From NCBI GenBank assembly GCA_937901025.1, contig CALCGR010000099.1, positions 1-18,621 on the forward strand: a stretch of DNA of 18,621 nucleotides. The letters run 5' to 3'. The number at the start of each line of letters is the position of its first letter. Position 1 is the first letter of the stretch. The position numbers and the translations under genes are program-made. The DNA comes from an uncultured Bacteroidales bacterium (GTDB taxonomy: Bacteria; Bacteroidota; Bacteroidia; Bacteroidales; Paludibacteraceae). Shown piece by piece: positions 6,629-12,773 of this stretch. The notes below the pieces were generated by a model. It had not been told where the DNA came from, ran no database searches, and was given only the letters and a program-made list of their open reading frames with translations.

Positions 6629-7270
6629 TTACTGATTGATTAATTGATTCATTCGACTAATGTACTTGCCGAGGATGTCGAACTCGAGGTTCACGACGGT
6701 GCCTACCTCAATGAACTTGAAGTTCGTATTCTCGTGCGTATAGGGAATGATGCAGACCGAGACATAGCCCTTGCCGTCCTTCACCTCGGGTTCGCAAGCG
6801 GTGAGGCTCACGCCGTTGATGCACACCGAACCCTTGTCCACGATGAAGTACCCGCGGCGGATCATCTCTTTGTCCGAATCATATTCGAAACGGTAATACC
6901 AACTGCCGTCGGTCTCGTGCACATCGATACAGCGGGCTTTCTGATCCACGTGCCCTTGGACGATGTGCCCGTCCAATCGTTCGCTCAGGAGCATCGAACG
7001 CTCTACGTTCACCCAATCGCCGACCTTGAGCTCATCGAGGTTCGTGCGAACGAGGGTCTCCTGCATAGCGGTGACAACGTAAGACCCTTCCTGACCTTCC
7101 CTCAAAGGGCAGGAATATTTGATAACGGTAAGACAAACGCCGTTATGGGCGACGCTCTGATCGATGGTCAGAGGTTCGCTGTAAGGGTTACGGAGGGTGA
7201 AGTGTTTATTCCCCTGTTCTTGCTCAATTTTAACGACCTGAGCCATGGTCTCCACAATTCCACTAAACAT
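6629..7270 (-). CDS. ribE: Riboflavin synthase, alpha subunit
   Basis: Dismutates two 6,7-dimethyl-8-ribityllumazine molecules to riboflavin plus the pyrimidinedione; cytoplasmic homotrimer. The 213-residue protein has the two tandem lumazine-binding barrels. The first runs from the diagnostic MFSGIVET N-terminus through SVAHNGVCLTV to RLDGHIVQGHVD; the second holds GSVCINGVSLTA, IIPYTHENTNF and VNLEFDILGKY. I place the start at 7270 because MFSGIV is the conserved N-terminus. An in-frame ATG at 7291 would lie inside the promoter -7 region, upstream of the transcription start. The leader is only about 13 nt, leaving no room for an FMN riboswitch. The last residues NQLINQ are encoded by a small repeat abutting the stop. 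Confidence 0.95.
   Translation of the reverse strand: MFSGIVETMAQVVKIEQEQGNKHFTLRNPYSEPLTIDQSVAHNGVCLTVIKYSCPLREGQEGSYVVTAMQETLVRTNLDELKVGDWVNVERSMLLSERLDGHIVQGHVDQKARCIDVHETDGSWYYRFEYDSDKEMIRRGYFIVDKGSVCINGVSLTACEPEVKDGKGYVSVCIIPYTHENTNFKFIEVGTVVNLEFDILGKYISRMNQLINQ
6631..6653. repeat. Short TTGATTxA repeat at the ribE/fumarase junction
   Basis: Two 8-nt units TTGATTAA and TTGATTCA (6636-6651), flanked by partial copies (TGATT before, TTC after), directly precede the TTA stop of ribE on the plus strand. The array encodes the C-terminal residues NQLINQ of riboflavin synthase. It has the same placement (against a stop codon) as the heptamer arrays elsewhere but is shorter and could be chance. 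Confidence 0.4.
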
Positions 7271-7288
7271 TTTTATACAATTTGGGCA

Positions 7289-7320
7289 CAAAGATACAAA
7301 AAAATTTGCATATGTCCAAA
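7289..7320 (-). promoter_or_regulatory. Promoter of the ribE operon
   Basis: Minus-strand -33 element TTTG (7317-7320), a 20-bp spacer and -7 element TATCTTTG (7289-7296), a full match to TAnnTTTG. Transcription would start near 7283, about 13 nt before the ribE ATG at 7270. No other promoter of this quality was seen further down the seven-gene string, so it probably drives the whole unit to the terminator at 370-410. Confidence 0.88.
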
Positions 7321-7336
7321 AAAAATTGTACTTTTG
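7305..7336 (+). promoter_or_regulatory. Promoter of the FKBP-flippase-truA operon
   Basis: Plus-strand -33 element TTTG (7305-7308), a 20-bp spacer and -7 element TACTTTTG (7329-7336), a full match to TAnnTTTG. The start would be near 7342, leaving an AT-rich leader of about 45 nt without a Shine-Dalgarno, as is usual in Bacteroidetes. Its -33 element lies inside the spacer of the divergent ribE promoter and vice versa. Confidence 0.88.
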
Positions 7337-7387
7337 TAGCGCATTTTAGCAAAACAACGAATATAAACACAAAAATCTTATAAATTT

Positions 7388-7972
7388 ATGGATAAAATCA
7401 GTTATGCTATTGGCCTAAGCATGGGTCAAAACTTACTCGGCAGCGGAGTGACGAAGATGGAGTACAACGATCTGGCCGAAGGAATAAAAGACGTTTTAGA
7501 GAAACAACAGCCGAAGATCAGTTATCAAGAGGCGCAAACGATTTTAGGCAAGTTCTTCCAAGAACTCGAAGAGAAGATTGCCGGGGAGCAGAAAGCCGCA
7601 GGCGAGAAGTTCCTTGAGGAGAACAAGAAACGCGAGGGCGTCAAAGTAACCCCGAGCGGACTGCAATACGAAGTGATTGAATCAACGCTCGGTCAGAAGC
7701 CGAAGGCTACGGATACGGTCAAGGTGCATTATGAGGGAACGCTCATTGATGGCACGGTTTTTGATAGCAGTTATCAGCGCGGCGAGCCGATTGAGTTTGG
7801 TCTCAATCAGGTGATTGCCGGTTGGACGGAAGGCGTACAACTGATGAGTGTAGGCAGTAAATATAAACTATATATTCCTTATCAATTAGGATACGGAGCA
7901 CAAGGTGCCGGTGGCAGTATTCCTCCCTACTCCGCATTAATCTTTACGGTAGAGTTATTAGGTATTAAATAA
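7388..7972 (+). CDS. FKBP-type peptidyl-prolyl cis-trans isomerase, cytoplasmic (FklB/Mip-like)
   Basis: Catalyses cis-trans isomerisation of X-Pro bonds. There is no signal peptide, so it should act in the cytoplasm. Residues 1-80 form the helical dimerisation region typical of FkpA/Mip (MDKISYAIGLSMGQNL at the start). Residues 88-194 are the FKBP domain, with the pocket residues visible in VHYEGTLIDGTVFDSS (113-128), VIAGWTEGVQ (142-151), LGYG (167-170) and LIFTVELL (184-191). First gene of the plus-strand operon; 9 nt separate it from a second, exported FKBP with which it shares a 21-nt identical stretch (7654-7674 versus 8905-8925) and much of the C-terminal domain, suggesting tandem duplication. 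Confidence 0.93.
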   Translation: MDKISYAIGLSMGQNLLGSGVTKMEYNDLAEGIKDVLEKQQPKISYQEAQTILGKFFQELEEKIAGEQKAAGEKFLEENKKREGVKVTPSGLQYEVIESTLGQKPKATDTVKVHYEGTLIDGTVFDSSYQRGEPIEFGLNQVIAGWTEGVQLMSVGSKYKLYIPYQLGYGAQGAGGSIPPYSALIFTVELLGIK

Positions 7973-7981
7973 ATTAATGTT

Positions 7982-9223
7982 ATGAAAAAATCATTTATTT
8001 GCATTCTGGCCGCAGCGGCCTTAATGAGTTGCGCTAACTATCATGCGCAGCCGGTGGATTTAACGTGTCAAGCCGATTCCGTCAACTATGCGCTCGGTTT
8101 AGTCACAGGTTATGGTATTAAGATGGAGAGCGGGATCAAGGACAGCACCTCGGCTCCTATTGCTACGTTCATCAAGGCTTTTGACAAAGCCGTTGCCGGT
8201 AAGGTAGCCGACAAGAGTGACGCTGAAGATTATGGGTATAAGATCGGTATCAGTTTCAAGGGTTTTGAGACGGAAGGTCTGGCTAATAACCCGGCGTGGA
8301 CGTTGAATGAGCCCATCTTGTTGCAAGGTCTTGTCAACGGCATTTACGGGGACACCACCATGATGCAATCGCAAGAGGCTTATGCCTTCATCTCGAGTCA
8401 CTATCAAGCCACAGCCAAAGAGCAATCAACGGGCAAAGCGGTAAAGACAAAGAAATGTCCGAAAGCAGCCGTTACACTTACACTCGCTTCGTTCGAAGAC
8501 TCCATCAACTATGCCTTCGGCGTGTTCCAAGGCAGTCGTATCTCGATGGCTATCGCTACAGATACCACGGGTAACGGCTTAGCAGACTTCCGAAAAGGTA
8601 TCAACCAAGCCCTTAAGATGCGTTGGGCTTATCCGATGCTGGCAATGGCCGGTGAGCAGATTGGTCAGAACCTGAGCGAATGGGAAGAGACGGGTCTGTT
8701 CGGACAGACCTTCATCGCCACGGATATCGAACTCATCCGCACCGGTATCATCAATGGGATGAACGGTGTTAAGGACTGGGACATCAACGAAGCGAACGAG
8801 TATATCTCTCAAACGATGATGGCGGTTCAGTATGGTGAGAACAAGGTAGAAGGTGAGCAGTTCTTGGCAGAGAATGCTCTCAAGCAGGGCATTAAAGTAA
8901 CCGAGAGCGGACTGCAATACGAAGTCATCAAGATGGGCAAGGGTAAGAAACCGGCGGCTACCGATAAAGTTCGCGTTCATTATACGGGTACCCTCATTGA
9001 CGGTACGAAGTTTGACAGCAGCGTAGATCGTAACGAGCCCGCGGAGTTCGGTCTTAACCAAGTCATTGCCGGTTGGACGGAGGGTCTGCAACTCATGCCC
9101 GTAGGCAGTAAGTTCCGCTTCTATATCCCGCAAGAGTTAGGCTACGGCGACCGCCAAGTACCGGGTATCCCTCCCTACTCCGTTCTCATCTTTGATGTAG
9201 AGCTGCTCGGGATTGTGAAGTAA
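7982..9223 (+). CDS. FKBP-type peptidyl-prolyl isomerase lipoprotein with duplicated N-terminal domain
   Basis: An exported lipoprotein isomerase of 413 residues. The signal peptide is MKKSFICILAAAALMS with the lipid-modified Cys17 (LMSC), so it should be membrane-anchored and act on periplasmic folding. Residues 305-413 are the FKBP domain (HYTGTLIDGTKFDSS, AGWTEGLQ, LGYG, LIFDVELL). Unusually, two FkpA-type N-terminal domains precede it: one starts near ADSVNYALGLVTGYGI (31-46), the second near FEDSINYAFGVFQGSRI (171-187). Both have the SxNYAxG start and a later GxxxG-type helix ending in EAYAFIS (132-138) or EANEYIS (270-276). Typical family members have one such domain and about 200-250 residues. 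Its stop codon overlaps the next start (TAATG). Confidence 0.9.
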   Translation: MKKSFICILAAAALMSCANYHAQPVDLTCQADSVNYALGLVTGYGIKMESGIKDSTSAPIATFIKAFDKAVAGKVADKSDAEDYGYKIGISFKGFETEGLANNPAWTLNEPILLQGLVNGIYGDTTMMQSQEAYAFISSHYQATAKEQSTGKAVKTKKCPKAAVTLTLASFEDSINYAFGVFQGSRISMAIATDTTGNGLADFRKGINQALKMRWAYPMLAMAGEQIGQNLSEWEETGLFGQTFIATDIELIRTGIINGMNGVKDWDINEANEYISQTMMAVQYGENKVEGEQFLAENALKQGIKVTESGLQYEVIKMGKGKKPAATDKVRVHYTGTLIDGTKFDSSVDRNEPAEFGLNQVIAGWTEGLQLMPVGSKFRFYIPQELGYGDRQVPGIPPYSVLIFDVELLGIVK

Positions 9224-10761
9224 TGGGTATCATTGCTAAACAGAGTATCAAAGGTACGATCGTGACGTACTTAGGTGTGGTGATAGGTTTTATCACCACA
9301 TTCTTCGTACTCACTCGTTTTCTTAGTGCCGAGGAGATTGGTCTTGTCCGGGTACTGGTGGATGCCGCCACGTTATTCGTAGGTTTGGCGCAACTCGGAA
9401 CCTCCTCCTCACTGATACGGTTTAGCCCTTCTTTCAAAGAACCCTCGGACGGACAGGACAGCAATCACTACCACGGCCTTTTCTTCTGGGCGTTGGTATT
9501 GCCCTTCCTCGGGTTTCTTGTTTTTGCTATTGTCTATTGGGCGTGCAAGGTGCCGCTGACGCATTGGTTCAGTGAGAAGTCGCCGCTATTCGTCGATTAC
9601 TACTATTTTGTACTACCGATTGCGTTCTTCCTGCTCTACCAAACGATCTTCGAGACCGGTTCTAATATCTTGATGCGGATTGTCGTTCCGCGAGCGGTGC
9701 GCGAGGTAGGTCTGCGCGTAGGACTGTTGGCGCTCTACCTGCTGTACGCTTATCGCGTGATCTCGATGGACGGGTTTGTGATTGCGCTTTCGGGTATCTA
9801 TGCCTTGGCAGCCCTCATTAACTTAGGCTATCTGTTGGCTACGGGTCACATCGATTTCCGACCTGATGGGGCGTTTCTTAAAGCCAACCCGACGCTTGTA
9901 AAACGGTGTTTCCTCTATACGGGTTTCCTGCTCGTCTCCGCTATCACGTCGGTGTTAGCGCCCTCGATATCCTCGTTTTTTGTGACGGCTCAGATGGGTC
10001 TCAGTTACACCGGTATCTTCGCCATCGCCACGTATATGGCGGTGATGATTAGTATCCCGTATCGCTCACTGACCGCGATTGCGGCACCGCAGTTAGCGAC
10101 GGCTGTTCACGCATGCGACACGCCGCAGAGCAATGCGCTCATCAAGCAGGTCATCAATAACACCCTCATTGTCGGGACAATCATTTTCCTGCTACTTTGG
10201 ATTAATATCGACCTTATCTATTGGCTCTTGCCTAACGGTACAACCTATGCCGCGGCGCGAACGGCGGTGTTCATCCTGGCGGTGGATAACCTTATCTTAG
10301 CCACGTTCTCTATTGTGCTCAATGCCATCAACTACGGCAAGTACTATGCGCTCTCGTTGGTGCTGAGTGCGGTGCTAACGACGCTGGCTATTGTGTTCAA
10401 TAACATCTTTGTTCCCCGATGGGGAATGAACGGGGCGGCACTGAGCAGTTGTTTGAGTTACGCTATCTATATGGCGCTCTCGCTCCTCGTGCTGATGGGT
10501 TTGATGCACCTTCGTCCGTTCGCTTGGTCGATGCTCTGGGTAGTGCTACTCTTCGGGGGTGCGTTAGGACTGAACTACGTTCTCGACCAGGCGTTTGTGT
10601 TCCTGTTCACCCATTCGCTCAGTCCGACCGCGTTGGTATGGCTTAGCAGTCTCGTGCGCGATGTCTTGCTACTGGGCACCTATTGTTTCATCCTTTATCG
10701 GTTCCGTCTATCCCCTGAGATCGATGCGTTACTTCGTTCAGTTCAGCTACCTCGGCACTAA
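9223..10761 (+). CDS. Polysaccharide flippase of the Wzx/MATE superfamily
   Basis: A 512-residue polytopic membrane protein with about 14 hydrophobic segments. The N-terminus, KQSIKGTIVTYLGVVIGFIT with FLSAEEIGLVRVLVDAATL, is typical of Bacteroidetes polysaccharide biosynthesis proteins that flip undecaprenyl-linked sugar units across the inner membrane. No other glycan genes adjoin it, so the substrate cannot be named. It starts within the stop codon of the lipoprotein FKBP gene and its 3' end overlaps truA by 38 bp, so it is the middle of a translationally coupled string. Annotation as flippase rests on topology and N-terminal similarity; another MVF/MATE-type transporter role is possible. 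Confidence 0.85.
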   Translation: MGIIAKQSIKGTIVTYLGVVIGFITTFFVLTRFLSAEEIGLVRVLVDAATLFVGLAQLGTSSSLIRFSPSFKEPSDGQDSNHYHGLFFWALVLPFLGFLVFAIVYWACKVPLTHWFSEKSPLFVDYYYFVLPIAFFLLYQTIFETGSNILMRIVVPRAVREVGLRVGLLALYLLYAYRVISMDGFVIALSGIYALAALINLGYLLATGHIDFRPDGAFLKANPTLVKRCFLYTGFLLVSAITSVLAPSISSFFVTAQMGLSYTGIFAIATYMAVMISIPYRSLTAIAAPQLATAVHACDTPQSNALIKQVINNTLIVGTIIFLLLWINIDLIYWLLPNGTTYAAARTAVFILAVDNLILATFSIVLNAINYGKYYALSLVLSAVLTTLAIVFNNIFVPRWGMNGAALSSCLSYAIYMALSLLVLMGLMHLRPFAWSMLWVVLLFGGALGLNYVLDQAFVFLFTHSLSPTALVWLSSLVRDVLLLGTYCFILYRFRLSPEIDALLRSVQLPRH

Positions 10762-11455
10762 CTACCACGGTTCGCAGACGCAACCGAACGGTATCACGGT
10801 GCAGGAGACGATGGAACGCGTCTTCTCTACTATCCTGCGCGAACCTATCGCGTTGACCTTTGCCGGCCGTACCGATGCCGGCGTGCATGCGAAGAAAATG
10901 GTGGCGCATTTTGACTTTGAAAATACTTTAAACTCTAAACTTTCAACTTCTTTAAACTTTAAACTTTCAACTTTCAACTCTCTACTGCCGTCGGACATTG
11001 CGGTGGAGCGCATTTGGGAGGTTAGTGACGAGATGCACGCGCGGTTCAGTGCTACGTCGCGTACGTACGAGTATCGGATAACGACGGCGAAGGATCCTTT
11101 CCTTATTCATCGCGCGACGCGCGTAGCGGTCGGGTTGGATTTTGAGGCGATGAACAAAGCGGCGTCCTACCTCATCGGCACCCACGATTTCGCATCGTTC
11201 TGCAAGGTCCACACCGATGTCAAAACCACCTTCTGCACCGTCACTCGTGCGGAATGGCAAAATGGTGTCTTCACTATCACCGCTGACCGCTTTTTGCGAA
11301 ACATGGTTCGTGCGGTGGTGGGAACATTGTTTGATGTAGGGCGGGGAAAAATGAAGCCCGAGGCTATCTTAGATATCCTCGAGCAAAAGAATCGCTGCAA
11401 AGCGGGTCAATCCGCCCCCGCCGAAGGCCTCTACCTAGTCGATATCACGTACTAA
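10724..11455 (+). CDS. truA: tRNA pseudouridine(38-40) synthase
   Basis: Converts uridines 38-40 in the anticodon stem of many tRNAs to pseudouridine. 243 residues. The catalytic Asp51 is in FAGRTDAGVHA (47-57), preceded by the family N-terminus RYFVQFSYLGTNYHGSQTQ; ARFSATSRTYEYRI and DFASFCK follow. I chose the ATG at 10724, which overlaps the flippase gene by 38 bp, because the conserved N-terminus begins there; the open frame upstream is unrelated sequence. Residues about 68-87 (between HFD and LLPSDIAV) are encoded by a heptanucleotide array and read as two similar 8-residue units of the type LNxKLSTx. The segment lies in a loop that is variable in the family, so activity is probably kept. 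The gene is last in its operon and has no visible terminator. Confidence 0.95.
   Translation: MRYFVQFSYLGTNYHGSQTQPNGITVQETMERVFSTILREPIALTFAGRTDAGVHAKKMVAHFDFENTLNSKLSTSLNFKLSTFNSLLPSDIAVERIWEVSDEMHARFSATSRTYEYRITTAKDPFLIHRATRVAVGLDFEAMNKAASYLIGTHDFASFCKVHTDVKTTFCTVTRAEWQNGVFTITADRFLRNMVRAVVGTLFDVGRGKMKPEAILDILEQKNRCKAGQSAPAEGLYLVDITY
10925..10983. repeat. Heptanucleotide array D (ACTTTMA units) inside truA
   Basis: Eight consecutive units, seven of 7 nt (types ACTTTAA, ACTCTAA, ACTTTCA, ACTCTCT) and one of 10 nt (10946-10955), totalling 59 nt. The base composition (very A/T-rich with no G) contrasts sharply with the surrounding gene. Seen another way it is two 24-nt repeats, which keeps the reading frame; the TAA triplets it contains are out of the truA frame. 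Confidence 0.85.
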
Positions 11456-11456
11456 G

Positions 11457-12233
11457 TTATTGGATTGATCTCTGTCTCACGGCTTCGTAGAGCATGATGC
11501 CTGCGGCAACGGAGACGTTGAGGCTCTCAATCTTTCCGACCATCGGGATACGGACCTGATGCGAGCACTTCTCTAAGTTAGGACCATAGATACCGGACCC
11601 CTCACTACCCATCACAATCGCCAAGGGTTGCGTCAAATCCATTTGTGTATACAGACAATCGGTGTGTTCGGTAGCGCCTACCACGGCTAAACCGCTATCC
11701 CGAAGATACTGCAAGGCGTTTTGCATATTATCTACCTTACAAACGGGAAGGGAGTGAAGCGCCCCTGCCGACGTCTTGATAGCGTCGCCATTGATGGCTA
11801 CCCCACTGCGGGCGGCCACGACGATAGCATCCGCTCCGGCGCAGACACAGGTACGGGCAATTGCCCCGAAATTACGGACATCCGTGATACCATCGAGTAC
11901 CATGATAAGCGGACTACGACCCTCATCGAAACACGATTGGACAACCTCATCAAGGTTCGTGAACTCAATGGGCGAAAGGAAAGCGATGACGCCTTGGTGG
12001 TTCTTGTCGGTATACTGATTGAGTTTCTCTACCGGCACCTTAACCACCGCGGACTGCAGGTTCGCTTGCGCGAGTTTGGATAGCAGTTCCTTACCGATTG
12101 CCGAGGACATGTCTCTACGCAGCAAGATCTTATCCAGGGTCTTGCCCGCCTCGATAGCTTCTATCACCGCGCGAATCCCAAAGATCATCTCTTTCTCTTT
12201 GGGACGGCGCGTTTCGTAAGTGTGGGTATTCAT
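11457..12233 (-). CDS. rlmB: TrmH/SpoU-family 23S rRNA 2'-O-methyltransferase, RlmB-like
   Basis: A SAM-dependent 2'-O-ribose methyltransferase; RlmB modifies a guanosine in 23S rRNA domain V. 258 residues: an N-terminal substrate-binding domain (about 16-95, MIFGIRAVIEAIEAGKTLDKILL) and a SPOUT domain with a trefoil knot. The SPOUT motifs are all present: NFGAIART, MGSEGSGI and IPMVGKIESLNVSVAAGIMLYEA. The assignment to RlmB rather than another SpoU paralogue is by overall similarity. The ATG at 12233 overlaps the stop of the exported protein gene upstream by one base; an internal ATG at residue 16 is an alternative start. The 3' end converges on truA with one base between the stop codons. 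Confidence 0.9.
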   Translation of the reverse strand: MNTHTYETRRPKEKEMIFGIRAVIEAIEAGKTLDKILLRRDMSSAIGKELLSKLAQANLQSAVVKVPVEKLNQYTDKNHQGVIAFLSPIEFTNLDEVVQSCFDEGRSPLIMVLDGITDVRNFGAIARTCVCAGADAIVVAARSGVAINGDAIKTSAGALHSLPVCKVDNMQNALQYLRDSGLAVVGATEHTDCLYTQMDLTQPLAIVMGSEGSGIYGPNLEKCSHQVRIPMVGKIESLNVSVAAGIMLYEAVRQRSIQ

Positions 12234-12742
12234 TATTGTCTATTCTTCACAAGACGAACCGACAGACGATAGCACGAGTAACTCAAGTCGCAGACATAGA
12301 GGTTGGCTTCGATATCGAAGATCCAAGCGTTCATCGGGTTGTTGAGGTTATCCGTACTCGTCCAGTACTCACCATATTCGCCCTTGCCGCGGAACTCACC
12401 ATCGCAGTTGTAATAACCGGAGACGGGTAAGGTGAGGCGTTTACCATTAGGACCTACTAAGATACATCCGGCTTTGCGATCCCAAATCCAACGGCAAGTC
12501 TCTTTCAACTCTTCCCATTGCGCCTTGGTGGGTAGCGATGAGCCAAAGATAGTAACGGCATCCGGGAAAGTATAAAACTCTGTCTCGTTTTCAGCAGCCC
12601 ACAACGTACCGCTGGGCAAGCCGAGATCGATGAACTGTACTTCAACCTCTTCGGGCTGTGCATTTTTACCTTTGATGGTTGCTGCATTCAGCAACATAGC
12701 CGGCATACAGAAGATTGCCGCTAAAAGAATGATTTTTTTCAT
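12233..12742 (-). CDS. Small exported FISUMP-like (Fib_succ_major) domain protein
   Basis: A 169-residue protein with a signal peptide (MKKIILLAAIFCMPAMLLNA, cleavage about residue 20) and a single domain. The domain shows the hallmarks of the Fibrobacter-type major paralogous domain: FIDLGLPSGTLWAAEN, LPTKAQWEELKETCRW, VGPNGKRLTLPVSGYYN, GEYWTST, AWIFDI and YRLSVRLVKN. In larger proteins this domain is linked to surface or secreted adhesins; its function is unknown. Here it stands alone, without a C-terminal sorting domain. It is downstream of dsbD across a heptamer array and its stop codon overlaps the rlmB start, an odd partner for an exported protein. The cysteine pairs in the mature part may be disulfide-bonded, which would fit with dsbD next door, but this is inference. 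Confidence 0.75.
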   Translation of the reverse strand: MKKIILLAAIFCMPAMLLNAATIKGKNAQPEEVEVQFIDLGLPSGTLWAAENETEFYTFPDAVTIFGSSLPTKAQWEELKETCRWIWDRKAGCILVGPNGKRLTLPVSGYYNCDGEFRGKGEYGEYWTSTDNLNNPMNAWIFDIEANLYVCDLSYSCYRLSVRLVKNRQ

Positions 12743-12752
12743 AAAGCAATTT

Positions 12753-12773
12753 TTTAGTTATTAGTTGTTAGTT
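12753..12773. repeat. Heptanucleotide array C (three NTTAGTT units) between dsbD and the FISUMP-like gene
   Basis: Three contiguous 7-nt units (TTTAGTT, ATTAGTT, GTTAGTT), followed directly by TTAG in which TTA (12774-12776) is the dsbD stop codon. It occupies 21 of the 31 nt between the genes. The layout, unit number and placement against a stop codon are the same as for the array at 949-969. Confidence 0.8.

Noticed and set aside
7271..7290. FMN riboswitch upstream of ribE
   Set aside because: The leader is only about 13 nt long given the promoter position; no RFN-type conserved sequence is present.
7271..7291. Upstream ATG start for ribE (adds MCPNCIK)
   Set aside because: It falls within the -7 region, before the inferred transcription start, and the conserved N-terminus begins MFSGIV at 7270.
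10595..10723. Longer N-terminus for truA
   Set aside because: The extra residues lie inside the flippase gene in another frame and are unlike any TruA; conserved sequence starts at 10724.
10925..10983. Frameshift or pseudogene in truA because of the repeat
   Set aside because: The frame stays open through the array and the conserved downstream motifs are in the same frame.
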